From: Marinifilum caeruleilacunae
GTDB lineage: Bacteria > Bacteroidota > Bacteroidia > Bacteroidales > Marinifilaceae
NCBI RefSeq assembly: GCF_013141825.1
Contig: NZ_RZNH01000001.1
Location: 62,001 to 126,000 of the forward strand
DNA: 64,000 nt
Direction of reading: 5' to 3'
Shown: in pieces, positions 8,039 to 17,320 of the stretch
Layout: each line of letters starts with the position of its first letter
Numbering within the stretch: position 1 is the stretch's first letter
The notes under the pieces: generated by a model
What the model saw: only the letters and a program-made list of their open reading frames with translations
The model's database searches: none
What the model was told of the DNA's origin: nothing
Program-made: the position numbers and the translations under genes

Positions 8039-9079
8039 ATGATAGAATTTAAAATTGATTCTTTATCAGACAATTTAAATAAAGAATTACAGGAGAAGAT
8101 TGATACGAAAACCAAGCCAATTGGTTCGTTGGGAAAATTGGAGCAAATTGCATTCCAATTGGGAAGAATTCAAAACAGCATGACACCGGAAATCAACAAA
8201 CCAAATGTTGTTGTTTTTGCAGGCGATCATGGTATTGCTGATGATGGAGTTAGTTTTTATCCTAAATCTGTAAGTTACCAAATGCTCTACAATTACATGG
8301 AAGGTGGAGCTGCTTCCACTGTATTTGCCAAACAGCATGGCATTCAGTTCAATGTAGTTGATGCAGGTGTCGATCATGATTTTGATCCAAGCCTTCCAAT
8401 TCTGAATCGTAAATTGGCCTATGGCACAAAAAACTATCGATTCGAACCGGCAATGACAAAAGAGCAATGCATAGAAGGCATTAAAAGAGGTGCCGAGGTT
8501 ATTGAAGAGATTCACAAAAAAGGCTGTAACTTTATTGTTTTTGGCGAAAAAGGGATCGGAAATACATCTTCGGCTTCATTGATTTTGAGTCTATTGGGTA
8601 ATATCCCTCTGGAAGAATGTGTTGGTCGAGGCACAGGTCTCGATAAAGAAGGTGTTAAGAGTAAGTTTGACCTTTTAAACGAAGGACTTTCGAAATACAA
8701 CAAATCTGATGATCCAATTGACGTTTTAACTCATTTTGGCGGATTCGAAATTGTAATGATCGTAGGTGCAATGCTCAAAGCTGCCGAACTAAAAATGACA
8801 CTTTTAATCGATGGTTTTATTATTACGTCGGCACTTTTGGCTGCATTTAGAATTAACCCTAAAGTGAAAGATTACTGCTTGTTTGCTCACAAATCGAACG
8901 AACAGGCACACATTAAAATGTTGAATATTATGGGTGGCGATCCGATACTCGACATTGGAATGCGTTTGGGAGAAGCAACAGGAGCAATGGTATGTTTTCC
9001 ATTAATTAAAAGTGCAGCCCAGTTTATGAACCAAATGGCTTCTTTCCAGGATGCTGGTGTAAGTGAGGCCAAGGAATAA
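8039..9079 (+). CDS. cobT: nicotinate-nucleotide:base phosphoribosyltransferase CobT, copy 1
   Basis: CobT activates the lower-ligand base (classically 5,6-dimethylbenzimidazole) to its alpha-ribotide. The 346-residue protein has the family motifs AGDHGIADDGVSFYP, EGGAASTVF, GEKGIGNTSSAS and GMRLGEATGA. The last contains the Glu equivalent to the catalytic residue of Salmonella CobT. Compared with copy 2 it has Lys instead of Met after GE (GEKGIG) and Ala instead of Gly after GE (GEATGA). It starts 3 bases after the BPL_N gene and ends 30 bases before copy 2. Confidence 0.93.
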   Translation: MIEFKIDSLSDNLNKELQEKIDTKTKPIGSLGKLEQIAFQLGRIQNSMTPEINKPNVVVFAGDHGIADDGVSFYPKSVSYQMLYNYMEGGAASTVFAKQHGIQFNVVDAGVDHDFDPSLPILNRKLAYGTKNYRFEPAMTKEQCIEGIKRGAEVIEEIHKKGCNFIVFGEKGIGNTSSASLILSLLGNIPLEECVGRGTGLDKEGVKSKFDLLNEGLSKYNKSDDPIDVLTHFGGFEIVMIVGAMLKAAELKMTLLIDGFIITSALLAAFRINPKVKDYCLFAHKSNEQAHIKMLNIMGGDPILDIGMRLGEATGAMVCFPLIKSAAQFMNQMASFQDAGVSEAKE

Positions 9080-9109
9080 ATACGAATTTAGAAATACAAT
9101 CTTATACAT

Positions 9110-10159
9110 ATGAATTTCGACATCAAAACTCCTCAGAAAGAGTTGATTGAACAACTTCAGCACAAAATAGATTTTAAAACCAAACCAATTGGTTCTTTGG
9201 GTATGCTTGAACAATTGGCTGTTAAAATTGGTTGCATCCAAAATACCTTATCCCCGGAACTGAACAAGCCTGTAATTATGGTATTTGCTGGCGACCATGG
9301 TATTGCATTGGATGGAGTTAGCCCTTATCCGCAGGAAGTAACCTGGCAAATGGTTGCCAATTTTATGGCTGGCGGAGCTGCAATTAATGTATTTGGTCGT
9401 CAGAATGGCATCGACATTCAAATTGTTGATGCCGGAGTAAATTACGATTTTGACAAAGATTGGAATGTAATTGATGCCAAAATTGCACATGGAACTCAAT
9501 CGTACCTAAATGGTCCGGCCATGAACAAAGAACAGTTCACGAAGGCCCTTGCTAAAGGAGCAGAACTGGTTCAGAAAGCCCATAAAAACGGCACCAATAT
9601 TATCGGATTTGGCGAAATGGGTATCGCCAACACCTCTTCGGCTGCCGTTCTTTTACATTTGCTTGCAAAAGTAGATTTAAAGGAATGCGTAGGTCGCGGA
9701 ACCGGATGGGACGATGAAGGCTTGAAAAGAAAATATGAAATCTTAAAAAGCGCAGTCGAAAACTACAAAGGTGATGATTCTGTCGAAGATATTTTTACAC
9801 ATTTTGGTGGTTTCGAAATAGTGATGATTGCTGGCGCAATGCTAAAAGCAGCCGAACTAAAAATGACCATTATGGTTGATGGTTTCATTATTACTTCAGC
9901 TCTGCTGGCAGCGTCCAAAATGAATGCAAATATTTTGGAATATTGCATTTTCACTCACAAATCGAACGAAAATGGCCACAAACACATGCTGGAACATTTG
10001 CAAGCCAATGCCATTCTCGATTTGGGCATGCGTTTGGGAGAGGGAACAGGAGCAGCCGTTGCATATCCAATTATCGAATCGGCAGTTAATTTCCTAAATC
10101 AAATGGCAAGTTTCGAAGATGCAGGAGTAAGCAATAGCGATCAAATTGTAAGTGAATAA
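9110..10159 (+). CDS. cobT: nicotinate-nucleotide:base phosphoribosyltransferase CobT, copy 2
   Basis: A second complete CobT (349 residues) directly after the first, from which it has clearly diverged after a tandem duplication. Its motifs are closer to the classical form: AGDHGIALDGVSPYPQEV, GGAAINVFGRQ, GEMGIANTSSAA and GMRLGEGTGA with the catalytic-type Glu. Two adjacent CobT homologues are known in Sporomusa and Veillonella as ArsA/ArsB, which together activate phenolic bases. Whether this pair forms a heteromer or handles two different bases cannot be read from the sequence. The end overlaps the upstream portion of the cobS frame. Confidence 0.93.
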   Translation: MNFDIKTPQKELIEQLQHKIDFKTKPIGSLGMLEQLAVKIGCIQNTLSPELNKPVIMVFAGDHGIALDGVSPYPQEVTWQMVANFMAGGAAINVFGRQNGIDIQIVDAGVNYDFDKDWNVIDAKIAHGTQSYLNGPAMNKEQFTKALAKGAELVQKAHKNGTNIIGFGEMGIANTSSAAVLLHLLAKVDLKECVGRGTGWDDEGLKRKYEILKSAVENYKGDDSVEDIFTHFGGFEIVMIAGAMLKAAELKMTIMVDGFIITSALLAASKMNANILEYCIFTHKSNENGHKHMLEHLQANAILDLGMRLGEGTGAAVAYPIIESAVNFLNQMASFEDAGVSNSDQIVSE

Positions 10160-10190
10160 TATCAATTCAATGCCCGGAAAAATAAATCCA

Positions 10191-10949
10191 ATGAAACGAG
10201 AACTCAATATTTTCTTTACAGGATTATCGTTTTTTACGCGACTCCCATTTCCAAAGTGGGCTAGCTTTAAGGAAGAATATCAGCACGAAGCAATTAAATA
10301 TTTTCCAATAGCTGGTCTCATTATTGGTGGTATAGCGGCCTTTGTTTTCTATCTTTTTAATTTACTCTTGCCTTTTAACCTTGCGGTGATAGTAAGTATG
10401 GCAGCAACAGCACTCTTAACAGGTGCTTTACACGAAGATGGATTTATGGATGTATGCGATGGTTTTGGTGGTGGCTGGACCAAGGAAAGAATTCTCGAAA
10501 TTATGAAGGATTCTTTAATTGGAGCCTTTGGTGTTACCGGAATTATCTTTCTGATTATCACAAAATTCTACTGTCAATTTTCCATATCAGCGAACCAGCT
10601 TCCATTGATTTTGATTGCGGCTCATTCATCAACCAGAATGGTTGCCGCCAGCCTGGTGAACACTCATAAATATGCAAGAGTAGGAAATTCTAAGGCAAAA
10701 GATTATTCTCAAAAGCTGAGCCCAGGCAATTTCATTTTCATGCTGATAACAGGAATACTGCCTTTGGCACTCTTGGGGAATCTAAAGTTTTTTCTTATTC
10801 TCATTCCTGTTTACCTTTGCAAAGTTTTATTGGGAAGATATTATAACAAATGGATTGATGGATACACCGGCGATTGCATTGGCGCAACTCAACAAGTTTG
10901 TGAAGTTGTATTCTATCTTTCTTATTTATCACTATTAAACTATTTATAA
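10191..10949 (+). CDS. cobS: adenosylcobinamide-GDP ribazoletransferase CobS
   Basis: CobS joins adenosyl-GDP-cobinamide with alpha-ribazole (phosphate) at the membrane, the last assembly step. The N-terminal FFTGLSFFTRLPFPKW and the metal-binding GALHEDGFMDVCDGFGGG are diagnostic, as are the C-terminal hydrophobic segments and the motif YTGDCIGATQQ. The frame is open from a GTG at 10152 that overlaps cobT copy 2, with ATGs at 10170 and 10191. I place the start at 10191 (MKRELNIFFTG), where family members usually begin; the upstream ATG is possible. Confidence 0.93.
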   Translation: MKRELNIFFTGLSFFTRLPFPKWASFKEEYQHEAIKYFPIAGLIIGGIAAFVFYLFNLLLPFNLAVIVSMAATALLTGALHEDGFMDVCDGFGGGWTKERILEIMKDSLIGAFGVTGIIFLIITKFYCQFSISANQLPLILIAAHSSTRMVAASLVNTHKYARVGNSKAKDYSQKLSPGNFIFMLITGILPLALLGNLKFFLILIPVYLCKVLLGRYYNKWIDGYTGDCIGATQQVCEVVFYLSYLSLLNYL

Positions 10950-10954
10950 TACAT

Positions 10955-11485
10955 ATGGAAATCTATTTAATACGACATACGGCAGTTGCAGTAGATCAGG
11001 GAGTTTGCTACGGACAAAAAGATGTTGACCTGGCCGAAACATATCCTGAAGAATTAAACACGGTAAAGAAAAATCTTGATGGAGTAGAATTCGATAAAAT
11101 TTATGCCAGTCCTTTATCAAGAGCTAAAAAACTGGCAAACGATATTTATCCCGAAGAGGCAGAAGAAGACAAAAGATTGATGGAACTGCATTTTGGCGAC
11201 TGGGAAGGAAAAGTTTGGGACGAAATTAAAGATCCATTTTTAGAAAAGTGGATGGAAGATTTCGTAAACCTGAAATGTTCAAATGGAGAGTCGTTTGTAA
11301 TGCTTCGCGATCGTGTTCTTGAATTCTGGAACGAATTAAAATCAAAAGATTATAAGAAAGTAGCCATATTCACGCATGGTGGCGTAATTCGCACCATACA
11401 GGCCATCGAAAAAAACGTAAAACTGGAAGATTCATTCAATATTCCAACGCCAGCCTTTGGCGAAATTTCCATTCTTAGTGTATAA
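10955..11485 (+). CDS. cobC: alpha-ribazole-5'-phosphate phosphatase (histidine phosphatase family)
   Basis: A 176-residue phosphoglycerate-mutase-type phosphatase. The phosphohistidine motif LIRHT is at residues 4-8 (usual form RHG/RHT), with SPLSRAK near residue 51, the acid loop ELHFGDWEGK, and the second histidine in FTHGGVIRT. Position as the last gene of a cobamide assembly operon, 5 bases after cobS, supports the CobC role of dephosphorylating alpha-ribazole phosphate or the cobamide phosphate. A strong terminator follows. Confidence 0.88.
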   Translation: MEIYLIRHTAVAVDQGVCYGQKDVDLAETYPEELNTVKKNLDGVEFDKIYASPLSRAKKLANDIYPEEAEEDKRLMELHFGDWEGKVWDEIKDPFLEKWMEDFVNLKCSNGESFVMLRDRVLEFWNELKSKDYKKVAIFTHGGVIRTIQAIEKNVKLEDSFNIPTPAFGEISILSV

Positions 11486-11503
11486 ATACATTTACATGAT
11501 ATC

Positions 11504-11539
11504 AAAAGCAGAATTCTTTATCGGGTTCTGCTTTTTTTT
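11504..11539 (+). terminator. intrinsic terminator of the cobamide operon
   Basis: The arms AAAAGCAGAA (11504-11513) and TTCTGCTTTT (11526-11535) pair perfectly around a 12-base loop. The T-run extends to 11539. It lies 18 bases after the cobC stop. Confidence 0.85.
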
Positions 11540-11708
11540 GCTCTTTCGCAATTTTCATAAATTGTATTTCGTCCACAGCATCAATATTTTACAATGATTT
11601 TTATAGTGTAAAACGGCTCAGAATAAACAAGCAGAGCAGATCATTCTTCAATTTGCGTTACAAAAATAAAATGCTATTTTAGCAGACTGAAATTAACAAT
11701 AATTCAAC

Positions 11709-12578
11709 ATGAAAAAGCTGTTTATTTCTTTATTTTGCCTGATTTTACTGTCTTCGGCATGCACAGAACGTATTCTTTTCACCAATGAAAAGGTAAGCCC
11801 AGAATATGCCGAAATCGAAAGTAAAAATGATGTTCATGCTTTTTCCGACACCGTGATTACGCCGTACATCTACACCAAAGTAATTTCATTGCGAATGCTT
11901 CCGGTAGATGAAAAAAAGCAGAAATTTGTTGAGATGCTACTACCGGCGGTACTACTCACACAACACAATCTGAATCAGAAAATAAAAAGACTGGAACATA
12001 TCGAAAGCTGGTTGACCCAACATCCCCATTATATTGAAAGTGATAGTGTTTTTCTTTTCAATTTATACGAACAATACAAGTGTTGCGAAATTACCGAACT
12101 AAAAAACAGGCTAAAGCCGCATCCGGCAAGTATTGTTTTAGGACAAGCAGCTTTGGAATCGGGATGGGGATCTTCAAGGTTTTTCCAGGAAGGGAATAAT
12201 GTTTTTGGAATTTGGTCGTATAATGCCGGTGAAAACAGAATTAAAGCACTTGTTGGAAGAGATTCCACAAACATATATGTACGAAAATACACAAGCATAG
12301 AGGAATCGGTAAGCGATTATTACCAGACCATTGCAAGGGTAAGAGCCTATAAAGAATTTAGACTTGAAAGAGCCTTAAGTAACGATCCCAACAAATTGGT
12401 ACCATTATTGCATCGTTACTCCGAAATAGGAGAGGATTACACCAGAAAGCTGAATCGCTTAATAAAGAACAATAATCTTAGTCAGTACGACAATTATTCA
12501 ATTGATAAAAAGTACTTGCAGAAAGAAACCATTGAGCTGGCCCAGTTAAATAAATTCCCTCTAAAAAAACTCTATTGA
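11709..12578 (+). CDS. glucosaminidase-domain lipoprotein (Bax-like)
   Basis: The 289-residue protein begins with a lipoprotein signal (LILLSSACTE, lipidated Cys about residue 18). Residues about 140-240 match the glucosaminidase/Bax-type peptidoglycan hydrolase fold: SIVLGQAALESGWGSSRF holds the catalytic-type Glu, and GNNVFGIWSY and YTSIEESVSDYYQTI follow. It probably trims peptidoglycan from the periplasmic side of the outer membrane; the exact bond cleaved is not shown by sequence. It stands alone between two terminators. Confidence 0.85.
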   Translation: MKKLFISLFCLILLSSACTERILFTNEKVSPEYAEIESKNDVHAFSDTVITPYIYTKVISLRMLPVDEKKQKFVEMLLPAVLLTQHNLNQKIKRLEHIESWLTQHPHYIESDSVFLFNLYEQYKCCEITELKNRLKPHPASIVLGQAALESGWGSSRFFQEGNNVFGIWSYNAGENRIKALVGRDSTNIYVRKYTSIEESVSDYYQTIARVRAYKEFRLERALSNDPNKLVPLLHRYSEIGEDYTRKLNRLIKNNNLSQYDNYSIDKKYLQKETIELAQLNKFPLKKLY

Positions 12579-12683
12579 AGAATATTTTTGTGTTAATTCT
12601 ATTTGAATTTTCTCTGAAATATTTATTTTTAGGCTTGTTTTGACAGAAAAATCTAAAATCAAATAATCATAAAAAATTAAAGT

Positions 12684-13418
12684 ATGAAAAAATTTATTTT
12701 ATTTATCGCGGTATGTTTTTGTGCTACAAGTTTATTCGCACAATCTGCTGCTCAATTAAAGAATGAAGGTAACGCTGCAGTAAAATCAAAAGATTACAAA
12801 ACTGCACTTGAAAAATATGAAGCATTTTTAGGAGCTGAAGATACTTTTGAAGATCCAGCATTGGTATTTAACGCTGCTTATTGCGCAAATAAATTGAAAG
12901 ATTACGCAAAAGCGGAAAAGTATTTTGCTCAATCGGTAGCAAGCAACTACAAGGCTTCTAAATCATACCAGTATCTTGCATCTGTTCAAAAGAAACAGAA
13001 AAAGATGAACGAAATGGTAGCTACTTTGGAAAAAGGAATCAAAGCATGTCCAACTAAAAACTCAAAGTTAATTGCTACTTTATCTAAGCATTACCTTGTA
13101 GAAGGTCAGAAAGCTCAAAAAGCAAACAAAGTTGATGCGGCTGAAGGTCTTTACAAAAAAGCTGGTGAAGCTAAATCAAAATACCAGGCTGATGCATTGG
13201 TTGGATTAGGAATGTTATATTTCAACCAGGGTGCAACAATTATGCAAAAAGCAAACCCAATTGCAAACACCGAGCCAGAAAAATTCAAAGCTGAATCGGC
13301 AAAAGCACAAGGTTTCTACAAAAAAGCTATGGCTGAATTGACTAAAGCAAAAGCAATTGCTCCATCAAGAGAAGATATTACTAAAACAATGGCTACTGTA
13401 AAAGGTGAAATCAAGTAA
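12684..13418 (+). CDS. exported tetratricopeptide-repeat protein
   Basis: A signal peptide (MKKFILFIAVCFCATSLFA) precedes about four to five TPR-like helical pairs: AAVKSKDYKTALEKYEAFL, NAAYCANKLKDYAKAEKYF, YQYLASVQKKQKKMNEMV, and a last unit around QGFYKKAMAELTKAKAIAP. It is rich in Lys and Ala and has no enzymatic domain. TPR proteins of this sort are usually scaffolds in the periplasm, and the partner is unknown. A perfect terminator palindrome follows, so it is probably monocistronic. Confidence 0.75.
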   Translation: MKKFILFIAVCFCATSLFAQSAAQLKNEGNAAVKSKDYKTALEKYEAFLGAEDTFEDPALVFNAAYCANKLKDYAKAEKYFAQSVASNYKASKSYQYLASVQKKQKKMNEMVATLEKGIKACPTKNSKLIATLSKHYLVEGQKAQKANKVDAAEGLYKKAGEAKSKYQADALVGLGMLYFNQGATIMQKANPIANTEPEKFKAESAKAQGFYKKAMAELTKAKAIAPSREDITKTMATVKGEIK

Positions 13419-13441
13419 TTTCTTAGAAATAATATAAATAG

Positions 13442-13476
13442 AAAGGGATACTCAAATTTGAGTATCCCTTTTTGTT
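13442..13476 (+). terminator. intrinsic terminator after the TPR gene
   Basis: A perfect 30-base palindrome, AAAGGGATACTCAAA (13442-13456) against its complement (13457-13471), is followed by further T-rich sequence. The A-run on the left makes it usable in both directions. Confidence 0.85.
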
Positions 13477-13516
13477 TTCTTTCGTATAGGAAATTGTATT
13501 TTCATACCATCCCACT

Positions 13517-13984
13517 ATGAAATTGAGTTTTTATAAGATTTGCAAGTTGTTTTGCAAGGGTTTTCTACTCTTGCTGCTTTGTTGTGCATCAATATCTGCA
13601 ACAGCAAATAAAAAGGAGCTGAAAGGCAAATTCAACCTGCACTCTGTGAACTTCGTCCAAAACTCAATTGATGTTAGCAAATCAGACGAAACCCTTTACT
13701 TTTCATTGCGTGCCTATTCACTACAAGGCTTAAGCAGGGTGGATGTTTATTTTGAATCGCCATCGGGTAATGAGCTGATCCAAACCACATGCAGTAATAA
13801 AAAGAAGACAAAAGTGGGAATGCTTCTGGGAAGAATCCTTTTCAAGAAAAAATCTGAGAGTGGAGAATGGAAGATCAATAAAATTGTAGTGGTCGATCTT
13901 GAAGGCAACTCGCACACTTACGATAAAGAGTTTCTCGCCGAAAACAAATTCACACATTCCCTCATGATTAAAAGCAAAAGGTAA
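13517..13984 (+). CDS. exported hypothetical protein with beta-sandwich-like sequence
   Basis: The 155-residue protein has a long N-terminal hydrophobic signal (FLLLLLCCASISATA, about residues 17-31). The remainder alternates hydrophobic and polar residues as in a small beta-sandwich. The stretch SGEWKINKIVVVDLEGNSHTY resembles Ig-like or jelly-roll repeats seen in surface proteins. I do not recognise a family. The start ATG at 13517 lies 40 bases after the preceding terminator. Confidence 0.55.
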   Translation: MKLSFYKICKLFCKGFLLLLLCCASISATANKKELKGKFNLHSVNFVQNSIDVSKSDETLYFSLRAYSLQGLSRVDVYFESPSGNELIQTTCSNKKKTKVGMLLGRILFKKKSESGEWKINKIVVVDLEGNSHTYDKEFLAENKFTHSLMIKSKR

Positions 13985-14176
13985 GCTGCTTTATTTCATA
14001 TTATTCAAGAAAAAATCCGTTATTTATCACTAGTCTTAATTAAAAGTAATTCAGTAAGATACTGATATCTTTACAGTTTTTAAGCTTTTCCCTTCATTTC
14101 GTACGCCCATTTATTAGCATCTTTGCATTTCACAAAATACTATTAACCGTGCGTTTGCACGACGAAAATCAAACAA

Positions 14177-16438
14177 ATGGCAAAGATTAGTTCAAAAGAT
14201 GCTTTAAGATACCACGCAGAAGGGCGTCCTGGTAAGATTGAAGTAATTCCAACCAAACCATACAGAACACAACGCGATTTGGCTTTGGCCTATAGCCCTG
14301 GTGTTGCTGAACCATGTTTGGAAATCGAGAAAAATGCAGCCGACGCTTATCGTTACACCGGAAAAGGAAACCTGGTAGCTGTAATCTCAAATGGAACCGC
14401 AGTTTTGGGCCTTGGAAATATTGGTGCGCTGGCAGGGAAGCCAGTGATGGAAGGTAAAGGTCTGCTATTTAAGATTTTTGCAGATATCGATGTATTCGAC
14501 ATTGAAGTAGATGCAACAGACGTAGACAAATTTGTAGAAACTGTAAAAGCAATTGCCCCAACCTTTGGAGGAATTAACCTTGAGGATATTAAAGCACCTG
14601 AATGCTTTGAAATTGAGGAGAGACTGAAAAAAGAGCTCGATATTCCTGTAATGCATGACGACCAGCACGGAACAGCAATTATTTCGGCAGCAGGTTTGTT
14701 AAATGCCTTAGAATTGGGCAATAAAAAAATTGAAGAGGTTAAAGTGGTTGTAAATGGTGCAGGAGCCGCTGCCATTTCATGTACCAAACTATACATTTCG
14801 CTTGGCGTTAAGCCCGAAAATGTAATCATGTGCGATAGTAGAGGTGTAATTAACGCCAGACGCACTGACCTTAACGAGCAGAAAAAGCAGTTTATGACTG
14901 ACCAGGATGTGGATACACTGGAACAAGCTCTTGTTGGCGCAGATGTTTTCCTTGGATTATCAGTAGGTGGAATCATGAGCAAAGAAATGGTTTTGTCCAT
15001 GGCAAAAAATCCGGTCGTATTTGCTTTGGCCAATCCCGATCCGGAAATTTCTTACGACGATGCCTTCGATGCCAGAAAAGATGTGATTGTAGCCACTGGT
15101 CGTTCCGATTATCCAAATCAGATAAACAATGTATTGGGTTTCCCATATATTTTCCGTGGAGCTCTTGATGTAAGAGCAACAGCCATTAACGAAGAAATGA
15201 AAATTGCTTCGGTACATGCCATTGCAAAATTGGCCAAAGAACCTGTTCCAGAAGCGGTTCATGCAGCATATAACGAAGCAAATATTGTGTTTGGCAAGCA
15301 TTATATCATTCCTAAGGCACTTGATCCTCGCCTGGTATCGAGCGTTGCGGTAGCAGTTGCAAAGGCTGCTGTTGAATCTGGTGTTGCTCAGAAAGAGATT
15401 AAAGACTGGGATGCATATGCCGAAGAGTTGAAACAACGTTTGGGTACTGAAAATGAATTATTAAGAACTGTATTCAACAAAGCAAAACGATTCCCTAAAC
15501 GAGTTGTATTTGCCGAAGGGAATAACTTTAACGTTCTTAAAGCAGCGCAAATCGCACTACACGAGGGAATTGCAAAGCCAATCATTCTTGGTAATCCTGA
15601 AAATATCAAGCGAATTGTAGATGAAAACGATTTGGATTTAGCTGGCGCTGATATTATTGATGTAAGATGCGAAGCAGAGAGAAAAAGAAGAGATTGTTAC
15701 GCAGATATTTTATGTGAGAAACGCGGCCGTAAAGGATTAACCCATAAAGAAGCTGCAGAAAAAATGTATGACCGAAATTATTTTGGTGCCATGATGGTTG
15801 AAAATGGCGACGCTGATGCCTTTATTTCGGGCTATGCAACCAGGTATTTCGAAGCACTTAAAATTGCAACCAAAGTAATTGGTATCGAAGATGACATGAA
15901 AACCTTAGTGGGTATGAATATCATCATGACCAAGAAAGGACCACTTTTCTTTTCGGACACTACAGTAAACTCGGAACCCACACCACAATCATTGGTAGAT
16001 ACTACTATTAGTACTGCTAGAGCTCTGAAAACATTCAATGTAGATCCTGTAATGGCAATGGTTTCTTACTCTAATTTTGGATCGGTTAGAAAGGGTAGTC
16101 CGGTTAAGGCAAACCTGGCTATTGAGCATTTACATGAACATCACCCTGAACTACAGGTTGATGGCGAAATGCAGTTGAATTTTGCACTTGACAAGAAATT
16201 GCGCGATGAAACCTTCGCATTTAATAAAATTAAAGGAAAGGATGTAAACACCATTATCTTTCCGAACTTAAGCTCTGGAAATATTGCATACAAATTGATG
16301 CAGGATTTGGGTGGACTGGAAAACATTGGTCCAATTTTGCTGGGAACAGCAAAACCATTCCATATTGTTCCTATGGGTTGTTCGGTTCGTGAAATTATCA
16401 ACATGACAGCCATTGCTGTGGTGGATGCACAAGGATAA
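14177..16438 (+). CDS. maeB: NADP-dependent malic enzyme with C-terminal phosphotransacetylase domain
   Basis: MaeB oxidatively decarboxylates malate to pyruvate. The N-terminal malic-enzyme part (about 1-420) carries AYSPGVAEPCLEI, the metal and substrate loop HDDQHGTAII, and the nucleotide-binding motif VVNGAGAAAISC. The C-terminal part (about 430-753) is a phosphotransacetylase-like domain with SNFGSVRKGSP and QDLGGLENIGPILLG. In MaeB proteins this domain usually serves for regulation by acetyl-CoA rather than catalysis. The length (753) is normal. The upstream word CATCTTTG (14118-14125) is a one-mismatch -7 element. Confidence 0.96.
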   Translation: MAKISSKDALRYHAEGRPGKIEVIPTKPYRTQRDLALAYSPGVAEPCLEIEKNAADAYRYTGKGNLVAVISNGTAVLGLGNIGALAGKPVMEGKGLLFKIFADIDVFDIEVDATDVDKFVETVKAIAPTFGGINLEDIKAPECFEIEERLKKELDIPVMHDDQHGTAIISAAGLLNALELGNKKIEEVKVVVNGAGAAAISCTKLYISLGVKPENVIMCDSRGVINARRTDLNEQKKQFMTDQDVDTLEQALVGADVFLGLSVGGIMSKEMVLSMAKNPVVFALANPDPEISYDDAFDARKDVIVATGRSDYPNQINNVLGFPYIFRGALDVRATAINEEMKIASVHAIAKLAKEPVPEAVHAAYNEANIVFGKHYIIPKALDPRLVSSVAVAVAKAAVESGVAQKEIKDWDAYAEELKQRLGTENELLRTVFNKAKRFPKRVVFAEGNNFNVLKAAQIALHEGIAKPIILGNPENIKRIVDENDLDLAGADIIDVRCEAERKRRDCYADILCEKRGRKGLTHKEAAEKMYDRNYFGAMMVENGDADAFISGYATRYFEALKIATKVIGIEDDMKTLVGMNIIMTKKGPLFFSDTTVNSEPTPQSLVDTTISTARALKTFNVDPVMAMVSYSNFGSVRKGSPVKANLAIEHLHEHHPELQVDGEMQLNFALDKKLRDETFAFNKIKGKDVNTIIFPNLSSGNIAYKLMQDLGGLENIGPILLGTAKPFHIVPMGCSVREIINMTAIAVVDAQG

Positions 16439-16467
16439 TCAACTTACCTAAATCATATGATCGTTAC

Positions 16468-16498
16468 AAAAGGGTGGAATTCTGTTCCATCCTTTTTT
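16468..16498 (+). terminator. intrinsic terminator after maeB
   Basis: The arms AAAAGGGTGGAA (16468-16479) and TTCCATCCTTTT (16485-16496) pair with one G-T wobble around a 5-base loop. The T-run continues to 16498. Confidence 0.8.
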
Positions 16499-16593
16499 CG
16501 AATTGACATTCTTATTTGTTTGTTTTCGACAGGCAATTTCTCCTTAGCTCTAAACGAAGTTCATTTTATGATTATTTTTATTGATAATTGGTA

Positions 16594-16622
16594 TTGTTTT
16601 CTCGTTTGACTTTCTATTTTTG
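16594..16622 (+). promoter_or_regulatory. promoter of the TRIC-like channel gene
   Basis: TTG at 16594-16596 and TATTTTTG at 16615-16622 are 18 bases apart, close to the consensus Bacteroidota spacing. The ATG at 16638 leaves a leader of under 15 bases. Confidence 0.55.
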
Positions 16623-16637
16623 CAAAAAAATTAAATC

Positions 16638-17243
16638 ATGAGTGTAATTTATATTCTCGATCTTGTTGGAACACTTGTATTTGCAATTAGTGGAACCATG
16701 TCTGCTGCAAATAAAAAGCTGGATCTGTTCGGTGCTTATTTCACCGGATTTATTACTGCCATTGGCGGTGGTACACTAAGAGATGTAATTTTGGGTAATT
16801 TTCCAGTTGCCTGGATCAGTGATTTAAATTATATCATTATAATCAGCTTGGGTGTGATTTTAACTTTCCTGTTCAAAAATGTGATCATGTCCTTAAAGCG
16901 CACCTTGTTTTTATTTGATACCATTGGAATTGGCGTATTTACCGTAATTGGTATCGAAAAATCTTTAAGTCTTGGTATTCATCCATTCCTTGCCATTATT
17001 ATGGGATTATTTTCGGCAGTAATGGGTGGTGTAATTCGCGATACTTTATGTAACGATATTCCATTGATTTTTAGAAAGGAAATTTATGCAACTGCATGTC
17101 TGGCAGGTGGAGCATTGTTCATTTTGCTCAACTCATTGGAAATTAATTCTGCTTTGAATCAATTCCTTACCATTTCCTGCATTATACTTTTCAGATTACT
17201 TTGCATCCGATTTAAAATATCGCTTCCAGTATTAAAATACTAA
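16638..17243 (+). CDS. TRIC-type/UPF0126 membrane channel protein (YicG-like)
   Basis: The 201-residue, seven-helix membrane protein is built from two internally repeated halves. Each half holds a glycine-rich kinked helix and an Arg-Asp motif: GGGTLRDVILG near residue 50 and MGGVIRDTLC near residue 138. This is the prokaryotic trimeric intracellular cation channel family. Bacterial members conduct monovalent cations, with uncertain physiology. It is a single gene between its own promoter and the GH130 cluster. Confidence 0.85.
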   Translation: MSVIYILDLVGTLVFAISGTMSAANKKLDLFGAYFTGFITAIGGGTLRDVILGNFPVAWISDLNYIIIISLGVILTFLFKNVIMSLKRTLFLFDTIGIGVFTVIGIEKSLSLGIHPFLAIIMGLFSAVMGGVIRDTLCNDIPLIFRKEIYATACLAGGALFILLNSLEINSALNQFLTISCIILFRLLCIRFKISLPVLKY

Positions 17244-17320
17244 TCGATATTAACCTGTAAGCCATTCTTATTTCATTAACGAGCACGAATTTCGTATATT
17301 TAGTAAGCTCGCTAAAACGG

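Noticed and set aside
14353-15033. Long minus-strand open frame inside maeB (226 codons)
   Set aside because: Antisense shadow of the malic-enzyme domain; serine-rich low-complexity translation and no family signature.
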